Positions 22,271-34,768 of a stretch of 64,000 bases of DNA are shown here, piece after piece. The stretch spans positions 21,225,798-21,289,797 of the forward strand of contig CM057157.1 in assembly GCA_029962745.1 (NCBI GenBank), given 5' to 3'. Every line of letters starts with the position of its first letter. Position 1 is the first letter of the stretch. Position numbers and translations under genes: made by a program. This DNA is from Echinometra lucunter. Lineage: Eukaryota; Echinodermata; Echinoidea; Camarodonta; Echinometridae. The notes under the pieces are model-generated. The model did no database searches. It worked only from the letters and a program-made list of their open reading frames with translations, and had not been told where the DNA came from.

Positions 22271-22847
22271 GAAATATACATGGAAATAAATATGAGAAGA
22301 TGTTGGTCTTAGAAAAGAAAAACCTTTTCTGAAATCGAATAGAAATTAACAGGACTATTAATTCATTCAGACTTGCCCAAGAAAAGGTCACAAAATTTGA
22401 TGACCAAACTTGTGTGAGGTCCATAAACATCAAAGGTATGAAAATATGGTGAAGTTGTAAGAGTTTACTTTAACCTTTTCAGAAAAATTAATAATATGAC
22501 ATTAAATATATCCAATCATGTATGGAATGATGAATCCAACTTCACTTTTACACATTTTTCTTCAACATACCAGAAGCAAAAAAAAAAAAATGCTCATGCC
22601 TAGCTAGAACAGTCTGCCATTCACTTTGTTTTAACACTTCTTCCTTTAATCATCAGTGGATAATGCTATGTTTTATTACATACAGATGTCAATATTTCAA
22701 TTTCTCTTGATTTAGTGATTGAGAATTATTGTCTTAATTGTTTGAATGATATTCAGCATGTTTAAATTTAAGTTTGTAACCAACCCACTTCAACTTTGAA
22801 TGCCGACTTGTTGAGAGAGGAATTCTTCCATGAAAATGCTCCAATAA

Positions 22848-22914
22848 TTCAATCAATCAATCAATCAATCCATCAATCAATCAAATCAATCAATAAACCA
22901 ATCAATTAATCAAA
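22848..22914 (+). repeat. (ATCA)n microsatellite
   Basis: Repeated aatcaatcaatc units with a few interruptions. Confidence 0.85.
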
Positions 22915-23179
22915 TCCTTCAAGTGAGTAAGTGAGCTATCAATCTAATATGCACGACCAAAAATAAAAAAAGAAAGAAAGAAAAATTATTAATATTTGAC
23001 TGCTTCATATAATTTTTGTCCTTAATACATAATTTGTTTGCTTGTTTCTTTTACTTTTTCACCATGCAATACAGTAATTCACAAATAATAACATTCAGAG
23101 AGTTACTTGGAAATATGCATTGCAAGGAATAGTGCATAAACAAAGATTGTTTGAAGTGCAATGCCCTTATGGCATACAC

Positions 23180-23397
23180 AACTGATAATCATATTAGATG
23201 TAATATACATAACTGATAATCATATTAGATGTAATATACATAACTGATAATCATATTAGATGTAATATACATAACTGATAATCATATTAGATGTAATATA
23301 CATAACTGATAATCATATTAGATGTAATATACATAACTGATAATCATATTAGATGTAATATACATAACTGATAATTACATGTATATTAGATGTAATC
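23180..23397 (+). repeat. 31-bp minisatellite, seven copies
   Basis: Unit aactgataatcatattagat plus gtaatatacat repeats at 23180, 23211, 23242, 23273, 23304, 23335 and 23366. The first six are near-identical; the last carries a small insertion. It sits about 100 bp before an assembly gap. There are no unique spacers, so it is not a CRISPR array. Confidence 0.95.
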
Positions 23398-23500
23398 CTT
23401 TGTTAAAATGTCTCCAGAAGGTTACAATCACCAATTCTGAATATCTACTTATAGATTAAATCTATTTGATCTATGATCAGGTTTTACTTAAATTACTCTT

Positions 23501-24000
23501 NNNNNNNNNNNNNNNNNNNNNNNNNNNNNNNNNNNNNNNNNNNNNNNNNNNNNNNNNNNNNNNNNNNNNNNNNNNNNNNNNNNNNNNNNNNNNNNNNNNN
23601 NNNNNNNNNNNNNNNNNNNNNNNNNNNNNNNNNNNNNNNNNNNNNNNNNNNNNNNNNNNNNNNNNNNNNNNNNNNNNNNNNNNNNNNNNNNNNNNNNNNN
23701 NNNNNNNNNNNNNNNNNNNNNNNNNNNNNNNNNNNNNNNNNNNNNNNNNNNNNNNNNNNNNNNNNNNNNNNNNNNNNNNNNNNNNNNNNNNNNNNNNNNN
23801 NNNNNNNNNNNNNNNNNNNNNNNNNNNNNNNNNNNNNNNNNNNNNNNNNNNNNNNNNNNNNNNNNNNNNNNNNNNNNNNNNNNNNNNNNNNNNNNNNNNN
23901 NNNNNNNNNNNNNNNNNNNNNNNNNNNNNNNNNNNNNNNNNNNNNNNNNNNNNNNNNNNNNNNNNNNNNNNNNNNNNNNNNNNNNNNNNNNNNNNNNNNN
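23501..24000. other. Assembly gap (500 N)
   Basis: Exactly 500 N, so probably a fixed-size placeholder rather than a measured length. It truncates the LINE fragment on its right. Confidence 1.
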
Positions 24001-24007
24001 GAATGAA

Positions 24008-24569
24008 CATATACTAGCCATATCAAATAAAATATCGAAGAATATTGGTGTCATCAGCAAATTGCACCATTTCTTGCCACAACATATTTTGATTTTGCTT
24101 TACAGTTCAATGATTTTACCATATTTAATGTATTGTAATACTGTCTAGGCCAACACATATCCCATCAGGCTCCTCAGATTGTTAAAACTGCAAAAAAAGA
24201 TTGTAAGAATATGTTCAATGTCTGATTATACTGCTCCCTCACAACCACTTAAAAAAACTTAATTTCCTTACTATCTATCAGTTGAATCAGCATTGTATTG
24301 CATTAATGGTTTTTAAACATAAACAAAACAAACTGCCATATAATCTTGCCTCTATGATTAAATGTAAGACAGTATTGCATGGTTATAACACTAGAAATCC
24401 TGAAAATTATTATACTGAAGAATGTAAAAATACAGCATCTTCTTTTCCTTTTAAGTACAAAGGACCCTTTATTTGGAATTCTCTTCCTTGTCATATAAAA
24501 CAAGTTTCATTTTTAAATTTCTTCAAATCTAAGTTTAAGGACTTTATTTTCAATCACTCTACTGCCTAA
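24008..24569 (+). pseudogene. LINE reverse transcriptase C-terminal fragment, broken
   Basis: This is the C-terminal end of a non-LTR retrotransposon ORF2 of the CR1/L2/jockey kind. From 24008 it reads NKISKNIGVISKLHHFLPQH, then SSMILPYLMYCNTV, with an in-frame TAG at 24146 where relatives have Trp. A one-base shift in an A run near 24250 moves the reading into the frame that continues QHCIALMVFKHKQNKLPYNL, HGYNTRNP, KGPFIWNSLP and FLNFFKSKFKDFIFNHSTA, then a stop. The N-terminal part, including endonuclease and catalytic core, is lost in the gap. One stop and one frameshift make it non-functional. Confidence 0.85.
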
Positions 24570-24910
24570 TTGATTAATTCATCCCATCATATTTTTATCA
24601 TCATATTTTTTTATAATTCTTATCAGTACAAGTCATATTTTATATTACATAGGGACTGCCTAGACAGAACCTTTTCTTGGTTCTTTTGCAGTTTCCCATT
24701 TCACATTCATTAGTGCTGTAAATATCTATTGTACACTTTTATTACTCTTTGTATCTTATCTTCCATCCCTCTTTCTCTCTCTCTCTCTCTCTCTCTACCT
24801 TTTGCTTGTTTGTTTTGTTGTTTTTATTGTATGTTTAATGTATTTATATATGTATTTTTAATGGACCTGAATGAATGAATAAATGAAAATGAAAAAAAAA
24901 AATGAAAAAA
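24570..24910 (+). mobile_element. 3' UTR and tail of the LINE
   Basis: Follows the broken reverse transcriptase directly. Includes a CT microsatellite (24772-24796) and ends in aatgaatgaataaatgaaaa and an A-rich tail. This is the expected 3' end of the element. Confidence 0.7.
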
Positions 24911-25329
24911 AGTTAGACCTAGAAAGAGAGAAAAAGTGAGAATAAGTATTTTTTAGATGACAACAAATAATAGGGACATGGTACTTCAAATATGTTGTAA
25001 CAGTTAATTAGCAAAATGACATTTTTAGAAGTCTAGACTTAAGTTGAACTTTTATGCTTGGGTTTGGCCCTTCACAAAGGAGGTTTTGTGCAGCAAAAAT
25101 ATGACTACTTTTTTTTCTTGCCATGTCATTTGATTAATATTTGATTGATATTTTTCTCAATGACATCATGACTCTCAAATCTACTGTTTTCTTCTAACTT
25201 ACCCCTTCTTTTCCTTTTAACTGTGAGACACATCAATCAACTTTTTAAAAAATATCTTCTCTATTTATTCTTCACTTACCCTTGTTCTCTGCCCTCTCTT
25301 ATTTCTCAACCTATGTAAAAACCCAACAC

Positions 25330-25615
25330 AGTGCTTTAATTTATTGATGATTATGTATAATTACTCTACCAACTTATGTCTCAAGAGGGGCTTACCGTTG
25401 CAAGCCTTGCTTCTGAAATCCCCTCATTTTCACACGAGGTTTTGCTTTCAATAATGTTCAAACTGTTATATTTGTTCACTTGTCAGTAATGTAATAAATT
25501 ACTGATTATTTTACAATATTGTTTCCAGCTTTAATGTCCTCTGCTTTGTTATATTTTTTTGTCTATTGGTATATGTATCGAACATGTGAAAATAAATCAA
25601 TGAACTCAACTAAAT
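25330..25615 (+). mobile_element. Possible LINE 3' UTR tail
   Basis: Contains caagaggggcttaccgttgc and ends gtgaaaataaatcaatgaac, with the tail style of non-LTR elements. No coding part remains. Confidence 0.4.
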
Positions 25616-25791
25616 AATGAATTGCAGAAAGTTACACCAAATTGACCAGGCACTCATGGACATACATGTATGTAGGCTACTGACTCTGCTTGAAAGTTCT
25701 TTATAGCGCCATCTCTGTGTGATGTTCTATATTATGTTATGTTCTATAATTCTGAGTTGGCCTAACTGCTATTCTTGTATAGTTTACTGTC

Positions 25792-25795
<4 letters not shown>

Positions 25796-25847
<52 letters not shown>

Positions 25848-25850
25848 TAG
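25796..25850 (+). repeat. (GA)n microsatellite
   Basis: About 45 bases of uninterrupted ag repeat. It continues as the similar repeat at 26171-26190 after an inserted element. Confidence 0.95.
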
Positions 25851-25852
25851 AG

Positions 25853-26170
25853 CAGGCGCGTAGCCAGGGGGGCGATGGGGGCGGTCGCCCCCCCAAAAAA
25901 AGCCACCAAAAAAAGAAAAAAGAAAGAAAACAGAAAGAAAAAAGCATGAGCGAGAAAAGAAAAAAGTAAGAGAACGTAATAAGAGCGGGAGTAAACAAGG
26001 AACAGTGAAAAAGAAACGTCGGAGCTTCCGCACTTCGCGTGGGAGGGGGAAACTCCCCCCTCCCTGCACCCTCCCACCTAGGGAGCGCGCAAAGCGCGCT
26101 CAGTAAGTGATTGGCATGCTTTGCGTACTCACTATCGCCCCCCTAAAATGAAATCCTAGCTACGCCATTG
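25853..26170. mobile_element. hAT-like MITE inserted in a GA microsatellite
   Basis: The left end reads CAGGCGCGTAGCCAGGGGGG and the right end, reversed, CAATGGCGTAGCTAGGATTT, both followed inward by ggggggcgat. The element splits a GA repeat; the 8-bp flanks agatagag and agagagag differ at one position, in keeping with an 8-bp duplication. It carries a poly-C run and cgcgcaaagcgcgct, a small palindrome. No transposase. Confidence 0.7.
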
Positions 26171-28427
26171 AGAGAGAGAGAGAGAGAGACAAAGGGGGGG
26201 GGGGGCAGAAATCAGAGAGAAATGGAGCTGGAAAAGAATAGACCAAATTATTCCCTAGCATTATATAGTTTACTCCAAATTAACTCTTTTCTTTACAAAG
26301 CAGATTAGGAGATGTGCATGATGAAGCACACCTGAAATCAGACATTATGGCTCATTCTTCAGGTAACTTTAGTTAAAGACTTCCCTTATGATATAGGTCT
26401 ACTTGCATGAAGCAAGTTGAATAGGTCTCGTAGCAATAGAGACTACCTGTACATGTACATATGCACATGGTACTACTTATCCTCTTAAATGGGAAATCCT
26501 AGGTATCAAACTGGTTTCGATAAAAGCAGACAATGAGAGTAATAGATAAGTAAATGTTTGAGGAAAATCTGGAAAAAATGGCAACTTTATGAATTTTGAG
26601 ATTTGTCATAGATCAGAGATGAGGTAGCTAGCACCTATGTGAAGTACATTTTGAGTATCGCTCCAATTCATTCTGTACTATTCAAAACAATTACCATTGA
26701 TGAAAGAAAATGGAAATGTTTGAAATTCTCAGAATAAAGCAGATGGGAAATATGCTCCAAAAATATGATTTTTATTTTTTCACGGCATTCTTCATTTATA
26801 GATTTCAAAGCAACCTTAGCAATTCATACTTTTAAAAAAATATCATTTTTTAGTAGGATCTCCTTAAAAATTTCACCAATATGTTTCTGTAAATTTTCAT
26901 GCTTTCAATCAAATCAACACAATGTCGAAGCAGACCTGCCCCTCACTGAACTGACTTGCATTTTAGGTTCAAAGCTATTCTAAACATTCCACACCTTCCC
27001 TTCTCCCCCCCCCCCCTCGCATGTACACACACATTTTGATAAAATCATGGACCATATCAAATCAAAGCTAAACAAACTGATTGCTTTATGTATTTCAATC
27101 CTGAGTAGCAGCCAGAAATAAGAGGATTAGGATAATCTTTTAATCCTCTCAAGTGGGTTGGGGTCATGATTGCAACTACCTCATTTCTGAATCCAGTTAT
27201 ATGTAAATGAGCAACTTGACAATTAAAAAAAAAAACTGTCTTCTGGATTGCTTTTCTTAAGCTACAACCAGGATTGGGGGTGGGGGGGGGGGAGGAGGAG
27301 GAGACCCCAAATCTTAAGAATATATGGTTATACAGATCCAGTTGATTTAAATAATCTCTATTCAATCACCAGAAGATATTTGTAAACATGATTTTTTTTT
27401 TTCATTTTCTGATCAAATGAAAAGTCCATATAATGAAACAAACAGCATATAAGTAACATAGGTTGTGAATTACTTGAAGTTTGGAGAAACAGTCCTTATT
27501 ATCATGCATGTCAAACAAAGATAATTAATGTGACTATTCAAACTTATGTCTTTGTTCATTGTCCATACATGGCATATCATTGTAAAGTTAATTTTTAGGG
27601 GCTTTATGCTTTCACTGGTATGTTATAGATAAAATTCATCAATGTTTTAAGGGATGTGGAATTGAGGAATGGGAACAGACCTGTTGATATCGGAGAACCT
27701 GTCAGTTTTCAAGTGTCGTGCAAATACATCTTTGTATGCTGGTTTGCTGGGTGACAATGAACCTTAATTGTACAAGGATCTATAAACTCTCTATGGACTT
27801 GTTTCGGTTAAATCAAGTTGGCAATATAAATTCACAAGGAGATGCTTGAGTATTGCTTCTGTGATTATATTTTCTCACAGTTAAAATTGTTGACTGTTTT
27901 TGAAATTGTGGTTTTCTAGTGCTTTTTAAAATGTCCTTAGCTGTATTTAGCTTTTAAGAGTAAAACTTTTGCTTTCATATTTATGGAATAAGGAAACAAT
28001 GACAACAACAAAAATAACAAACAAAGGGTTCAAATGTAAATAAATTTTGCTGCAGCCAGGGGGGGGGGGGGGTGCCATGCCCTTGTTTGTTTTAATTTGT
28101 TATGAAATATTTATTCTCAATTTGTAAATAAGTTGGAAGAAATATACAAATATTAATGAATTAACTTTTGAGTTGCAATAAAGAATAAATAAATTACAAT
28201 TGTCTTCTTTTAATTGCCACATGGGCTTATTTCGTAAAATTCCTCCAAATATGACATAGAAAGAGTTTGTTTCTTTGTCTGTATTATAATGACTTAAGAC
28301 AGATTCTCTCATTTTTTTTTGATGAAATAATTTCTAAATGTGGCCAAAAAAGACCCACTTTTCCATGTTTGATTGTAGTTGTATGCAGTATATACATCCC
28401 ATAATACTTATAATGTATTGTAATGTA

Positions 28428-28707
28428 GGGGTGTCGTGGTCTAGTGGATAATTCGCTAGACAGTAGATCACAAGGTTGGCGGTTTGAGTCTCGCCATGGC
28501 ACCAATGTCTTTTGGCAAGGCATTAATCTACAATTGCCATTCTTGACCCAGGTGTAGTAAATGGATACTCAGTAGGATGAACTTCCTTGAAATGCTAGAG
28601 CGCCTTAATGGCTGCCTTGCTGAAGCTGGGGTAATAACAGTGGAGCGCCAGCAGCGTCAATTTTGATGGACATGAGTGCTATACAAGAACCCACTATAAT
28701 TATGATT
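28428..28707 (+). mobile_element. tRNA-derived SINE
   Basis: Starts ggggtgtcgtggtctagtgg with a box A (tggtctagtgg) and, 30 or so bases on, a box B-like ggtttgagtct. A SINE body follows (ccaatgtcttttggcaaggc), with the tail ctatacaagaacccactata. Same head family as the copy at 41212-41568. Confidence 0.85.
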
Positions 28708-29745
28708 CTTCAAATTGTGTTAATATGTATCTGTGCTTCTACATGTATATATATTGTTACCACAACCTGTCTACATATGTATGTACATGTATACTCCCCT
28801 GTCATTCTAAAAAATCTTTGTTTTGTTACTTGAAAATGGGATAAACATATGGGTTATAGTGTAAAAATACAAGTCTGAGAGTTTTAAAGTATAATATCCA
28901 CAGAAAGTATTTTTAAATATCAAAAATATGAACCAATGTTTGAAAAATATACGAGGGGTCAGTTGCAAGGGAATTGACATAAGGAGTGCGCATGTGCATA
29001 TGACTCGCCTTACCGTACTGTGTGTATTGGCGTATCACACGGCGGGAGGCACATAACGGCATTTTCAAATTCAAGTGGTCCTCTTAGTGATTGTCTCGTG
29101 AGACGAAAGATAATAAAATCGCCGTTTGCATCTAACTTACACTTTTTCATTCCAAATTATGGTTGGTTTCAGGGTTTTTTAGTACAAATACAAGTACTCT
29201 TACACATGTTTCATCTTAGTTTGAGAATTTTTTTAATCAGCTACTCACAAAGTTAGCCAATGCCTTTAATCTTTTCTTTTGAATCTGTCAAGTATTTGCT
29301 CCGGTTCAAAAACCTAGTGCCTTTAATATGGTTGCTCATTCATAAATTCAAAGTACAAAGTGATTTTGAGATGAACTCTAACAGTATGAGAAATGACCAA
29401 AAATCATTGTGATGTAACAAAGTGATATATCAATATGCCTCAAGGCATTTTGTGATGGTTTGTAACAACTTTGTTTTGTCAGTCTGAAGGTATAGTGGGA
29501 CGGTCAAAAGAACACCTGAATAGCCCCATGTTCATACACAAAAACTTTGTCGTCTAGCTATACCAAAACGTTCACCGAAACGGTTCAGCTATATGATGGA
29601 TTTGTGTGTCCGAACATTGACTAACGAAATGACGTATAAAGAAACGTATAACGAAACCTGGATCTAAGCATTGTTTCGAACTACATGTAGAACTCAATAA
29701 AGAATCACGGCCCATGTGTGTCTGAATGTATGGCGACCATAGAAT

Positions 29746-30082
29746 TAGGGCTTAACTGATATTCGCATCGGAGATCGATGACTGCCGATTCTTGGCCGCA
29801 TCAGCTAAACATCGAAATCGGTAAATATTTTGATGGTGAGCCGATGCAGAACCGATGCAAGCAACAGATGTTTGGCGGTTACAATCACACTTAGACCCTC
29901 GGTTGTTTTGCATTGCGGGCGTAGCAGACAGGATTAAATTTTTGTTATTGTATTACTCATCTCTCCTTTAGCCGCGCTCTGCGGTGCATCGGTATTGGTA
30001 TCGGAATCGGAATCGGGCCGATGTTGATGTAAAAACATTGGGGATCGGATCGGCAGCAAAATTCCATATCGGTTAAGCCCTA
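29746..30082. mobile_element. hAT MITE with perfect 8-bp target duplication
   Basis: Ends are TAGGGCTTAACTGATAT and, reversed, TAGGGCTTAACCGATAT. The 8-bp catagaat stands directly on both sides (29738-29745 and 30083-30090). TAGGG...CCCTA with an 8-bp duplication is typical of hAT elements. The 337-bp interior has repeated atcgg/ccgat motifs and no ORF. Confidence 0.9.
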
Positions 30083-30999
30083 CATAGAATGGTATAAGTG
30101 GGCAGGGCTTAACGTGAGTATGGTTGAAGGAGACATGACCTTGCCATGGCAAAATGCGCAGTGAAAAAATGTGCATCTATAGGACGTTTCTTCTGAGAGG
30201 TCGGGATTTGTGTCTGAATGGTCAGTAGGTTATAGCGAGCCTATACAATGAAAATTTTATACAACTTTCTGTTTCAAGTTTCGTTGTAAATGCTTTGTGT
30301 CTGAACAGGGAGTAGGATATTGAAATTGAGACAGGTTTAATACACTGGTGGACAATAAAATGAACAGTATTTTTCTGTCCTGTTTGATGGCAACTTGTAT
30401 TCATTTTGACACTTGGCATGTTGTGGTATAGACAGGGCTGCACAACTTTTTTCCAACTTCACAGGGGTTTGCATTGAAATTTTTAAGGTCCATATGCATG
30501 GGTTCCCTTTTTTGAATATCAAACTTCTGGGGGTCATGAGTTCAAATATTCACGGACCCATTTTTTGTTGAACCTTCAGTTAGACCTAGATATAGACTTC
30601 TAAAAAATTTTTTTTTTCACATTGATGGGCAATTGTACTAATGATGTAGAACATTAATTAGTAGTAATTATTGTGTAATATATGAAATGAACTTTACTAT
30701 TATTACAGCTAAAGAATTTCATTATTTCATTGGGTATATGTATATGGTTCCCACCATTTAAGTAGAGATTTGGGCTTATTTTTTCTCTTATTTAACCAAA
30801 ACTGCGATTACGTTTGATAAAGCTTGATGTGATATGGACCTCTAAAAAGGAAGAAAAGGGGGAAGGGGGTAAGATGCAGAAAAAATATTCTCACACAACA
30901 GTAATTGATCCATGTCACATTCATTTTCAGACTCGGTGAATATGACTGTGTTTCGCTCTTGTGCTGCATTAAAGCTTCTGGAAAGATCAGCTGAAGGCC

Positions 31000-31235
31000 A
31001 TGAATGGGGGGGGGGGGGAGGGGTGAGGGGGTGGGTGGAGGAAGGTAAGAGTAAAAAAAATGAAAGAGGTAGAAGAAAGAAGGCAACAAGGGTTGAATAG
31101 GGAGAAAGAAAACTTAGATTCTGGAAGGTGAATAAAGAAAAAGCTTGCAGGAAGGAGAGAGGGATAGAGAAAAAAATAATAACAAGAAAAGAGAGGATGG
31201 AGGCTTGTGGGGAAAGGGGAAAAAAAGACACGGAG
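31000..31235 (+). repeat. Purine-rich tract with poly-G
   Basis: Runs of g (near 31008) followed by ga-rich sequence almost free of pyrimidines. The ORFs on the opposite strand across this tract are simple-sequence artefacts. Confidence 0.8.
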
Positions 31236-31248
31236 AGATGAACAGTGA

Positions 31249-31382
31249 TGGAGTCGAGGCCGGCAGTTCTGAGTCACAAGGCAGCTGGATAAAAATCTCC
31301 CATAGACTTTGTACACATGACTCAGACCAAGACCAAGGCCGAGGCTGGCAAAATGTGGCCTTGAGGCCTGCCTCGACTCCAT
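31249..31382. mobile_element. Possible small inverted-repeat element
   Basis: Ends ggagtcgaggccggc and, reversed, ggagtcgaggcaggc; the body has paired gactcagaccaagaccaagg-like segments. It interrupts a purine tract. About 134 bp; no clear target duplication. Confidence 0.45.
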
Positions 31383-31419
31383 CCCTGGAGATGAAAGGAT
31401 TGAGGAAAGGAGGAAGACA

Positions 31420-31550
31420 GTGAGAGAGAGAGATAGAGAAAAAAAGAAAGATTGAGAGCTAGAGATACACGTAGAAAGATTGATGGAGAGATTAAAAGAG
31501 AGAGAGAGAGAGAAAGAGAGAGGAAAGTTTGCAGACATACAAGAACATGA
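31420..31550 (+). repeat. GA-rich purine tract
   Basis: agagagagagatagagaaaa and similar, continuing the purine bias of the plus strand. Confidence 0.75.
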
Positions 31551-32019
31551 AATAGAGAGGAATGATGCTTTTAGTTCATTGAAGTCTGTGGTGGTGCTTT
31601 TGTTGCTCCTGACTACAGCTAAGCGGATGATCTCTTACATCAATATTTTGATGCGAAATGAAATCTTCAGCTCCATACCTGACAGAAAAGGGAAATTGCC
31701 GGAAGGATCACGGCAACACTTGTCACTGCTGACAAAAATGGTTTTGATTGCCCCATGCTGACAAACAGAGACAAAGGGAGCGAACTTTGATTCTTTTCAT
31801 CTCTCTTTATACCTCGTTTTTGGTCTTTGGAATTCACAGGATGACTCATTCGTGCTTCAAAAGCAGAAAAATACCAGGTGCAACTGCAAGATGAACGACT
31901 TTGAAATCTGCCCCTCTTGTTCCCTCTGAAATTTACCTCATATGTCGACTGGATGACTGTGGACTTCCTTCTTTCTTGTTCTTTTGAACAACTGGTCAGA
32001 CAGGAATAGAAGGGAAAAA

Positions 32020-32186
32020 AAAGAATGAAAATAATATAGAATGATAAAGAGAGAACAGATAGTTAGGGAGGAGACAGAAAAAATGAAGAAAGAGTCAGAG
32101 AAATAAATGGATTGATAAAAAGATATATGCAGCAAAGTATAAAGACAGAAGAATGAAGAAGAGATGGATAGATAGACAGATAGATG

Positions 32187-32223
<37 letters not shown>

Positions 32224-32245
32224 AGAGAAAGAGAAAGAGATTTTA
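32020..32245 (+). repeat. GA-rich tract with GATA-like units
   Basis: gatggatagatagacagata followed by an ag repeat of about 30 bases. Confidence 0.8.
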
Positions 32246-33339
32246 GACAAACTACCAGTATCATTTGTTTATTTGGTCACATTGTCCGATTGTTTATATC
32301 AATGAGTGTGGCCATTTATGATAATCATTCTGTAATATATTTTCATATTACAGAATTATTGGTTAGAGGTACTAAAGAAAACCCACTTTCTGATAACTTT
32401 CTGCATGCATTAGACCCATCTGTGATGTACAGTTTTGTTTTATGTCATAATAGCTAATAACTAGTCATTAGAAGACCTGATCATTTTGTATACACTCTTT
32501 CAGTTTCTAGAAAAGAAGAAACTGTTGGATGTGAATTTTCTCATGCATGATAATGTCTATTTGAAGTGATTCACTCACTTTCATTTTCATGGGAAAAAGT
32601 GTAAGCACTTGAAAACACTTGAAAATGTTCTCCTCTTTGTCGTCAGATCAGATTTAATTCATGTCACTTTTCTTAGACCAACTATAAGGAAGGATAATAA
32701 ACTTTCAAGATCGTCCATCAAACTTGACAAGTTCGCAATCACATGCGCACCCTTAGTACCCCGTCATGCCCTCCGCTGACTTCTGACCACGCAGTCATTG
32801 ACTTCAAGTGCCTCAAGCATTTTTGATAATTCTCTACTTTCCCTACCGAATCACGCAATAACCGCCCAACCGTAGCCCCACACCTAGATCCCTAACTTGT
32901 GATCGTCTGTTTAGAACTAGAAGGACATTATATGTCATATAGTATTATGAGTTTGATTGCAAAAAGCAATAAAGGCCATTTAAAAAAAACATGCCTTTCA
33001 TTTGATACCTGACTTATTATCAAGGAAAAAGTTTGGAATTATAATCTAAAATATGGTATATTTTCCTATTATTTTCTCTATATTCTAGCAACTTCATTCA
33101 CATATATCTCCAATTTACGATAAAAGGATCTTATCAATTTTTAAATTAAACTCCTATGTTCTCCTTTTCTTGTGGTGGTAGGAGTATAAATTTCATTAAT
33201 ATGCATGTATTAATGCCCTTTTGGGTTTCAGCAGGTGAACTTTTTTTCTCTCCAAATTTCTGTATGGCCTCTTTTCTCTGCCACTTTGGTTTGGTTAATA
33301 GTACCCAACTGCTAAGAATGCACATTGTTCGTAAGTAAG

Positions 33340-33472
33340 CAACCACTTGCCCAATGGCTTAAGTCCAATCCAAGCGGGCTTGGTAATGAGGATTAATGGC
33401 TTCAAAGAGCACTTGGATTTGAACCTAGGGACCTGTGGGTTACGAGACCACTGCCCTTCCACTGAGCCATGG
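33340..33472 (-). mobile_element. tRNA-derived SINE fragment
   Basis: On the minus strand: gccatggctcagtggaaggg (perfect box A, tggctcagtgg) then ccctaggttcaaatcc with box B ggttcaaatcc. The tRNA-like head is followed by about 75 bp of body. No strong tail seen. Confidence 0.7.
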
Positions 33473-33644
33473 CATTTTCTTTGAGTTTGTCCTTTTAGCT
33501 CCCAACAGATGAAATATTAATGTTTATTCCACCGTCCTGTGCATGTATGGTAGCTAGATATTTGAAACAGTCGCATGAGCTAGTCTGCTCAGTGTAGCAT
33601 GTTAAAAGACCAAGGTACAGCTCTGCAGACAAAGTTATTTGATG

Positions 33645-33658
33645 GTTGCCATGGTATC
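33645..33658. promoter_or_regulatory. X-box-like motif
   Basis: gttgccatggtatc matches the RFX X-box at 13 of 14 positions. No gene is recognised next to it. Confidence 0.25.
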
Positions 33659-34696
33659 AAGATGACAGTTCTTACGTCATTTTTATCTTCCTTTGTAGTG
33701 CTGACTGCTGAGTAATTGAAACATATGGATGAAGTAAAGTTATTTTTTTTTATATGAATTGACTGTGGAAATATTGCATATAGATTAAGAGGACACATGC
33801 ATGCAATAATTCATTTGTGTTTTATAAAACTTGTCTCTAAATTGACAGTATTACTTCTAATACAGCAGTATAAAAGTAGTTCAGAAAAACTTCAGATATT
33901 GAATGATTTTGACACTATTTTCTTGTCAGAAAGCAATACCAAAAGTGAGAAGGGAGTCTTCTTCTCTACTTCAGTAAGTACTGGTCAGAATGACTTTGTT
34001 TGTTAGACATGAATGTTGTTTGTATTAAATTGTAAGATTTAAGACAGATCTTCAATTAGTGCTTTGTATGAAAGTTATGTTTATTTGTTGAATATTCATG
34101 ATGACAGTATGTATGAATACATGAGATTTGTAGTTTTTTAAAAATTCATTTATTTGTTTATTTCTATTTTTGTTTTAATTTTATGTATTTATTTATTTAT
34201 TTATTATTTTTTTGTTGGGGGGGGGGGGGAGCAGCCCGGGGGGGTGGGCAAAACGGGATAAAATCACAATTCTAATCATTAACACTCTGTATGTGTGTGA
34301 ATGCAACTTTTGAACCGAGACCCCGGTCTGATCACACCTTTCAAGCCTGGAGCATCCCAGTCTCCCATAATTCAACACTTCCCTTCCCATCAACCGACAG
34401 GTTACGTCAGTGCTTGAACTTCACACCGAACTACAGAAATCATAAACATGTGGTTCACGTTTCTCTCTGTATTTTCGCTAAGAGATTTTCTACTTTCCTT
34501 TGTTATCTGCTTCATGCTAGGAACCCCTTGAGCAAAGCCAAAAATACCTGAATTCGTAAATGCAGGATGTATGTTCTCACATTCTTATTTCATTATTCTG
34601 ATCATAATTCATTATTTTTATGTGCTGTTTATCATAAACATGTGATGTAAATATGAAAGTCATATGTACTTGTAGAACTGATTAAAGTAGTTCCAG

Positions 34697-34768
34697 GAAA
34701 GAGAGAGAGAGAGAGAGATACAGTAGATCATTAGAGAGATAGAAATATATATATATATATATATATAA
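34697..34768 (+). repeat. GA and TA microsatellites
   Basis: A gagaga run (34697-34718) and a tatata run (34746-34768) close together. Confidence 0.85.

Noticed and set aside
23180..23397. CRISPR-like regular repeat
   Set aside because: Units are head to tail without unique spacers, in an animal genome; it is a minisatellite.
23466..24060. Long ORFs made of unknown residues, also at 51010-51519
   Set aside because: They run across the N gaps and have no sequence content.
28428..28500. Functional tRNA gene, also considered at 33416-33472, 41490-41568 and 57065-57135
   Set aside because: Box A and box B are present but each is joined to a SINE body and tail and the cloverleaf is not convincing.
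30842..31538. Minus-strand ORFs of 129 and 183 codons
   Set aside because: Low-complexity Ser/Leu/Phe/Pro sequence opposite GA and G tracts; interrupted by a small inverted-repeat element.
31667..31849. Exon-like minus-strand ORF ending ...SLFCQ before a gtatgg donor
   Set aside because: A good donor but no similarity to the ubiquitin-like domain or any family I know; lies beside simple repeats.
34291..34551. 86-codon plus-strand ORF
   Set aside because: Mixed composition but no motif, no splice context and no similarity that I can recognise.
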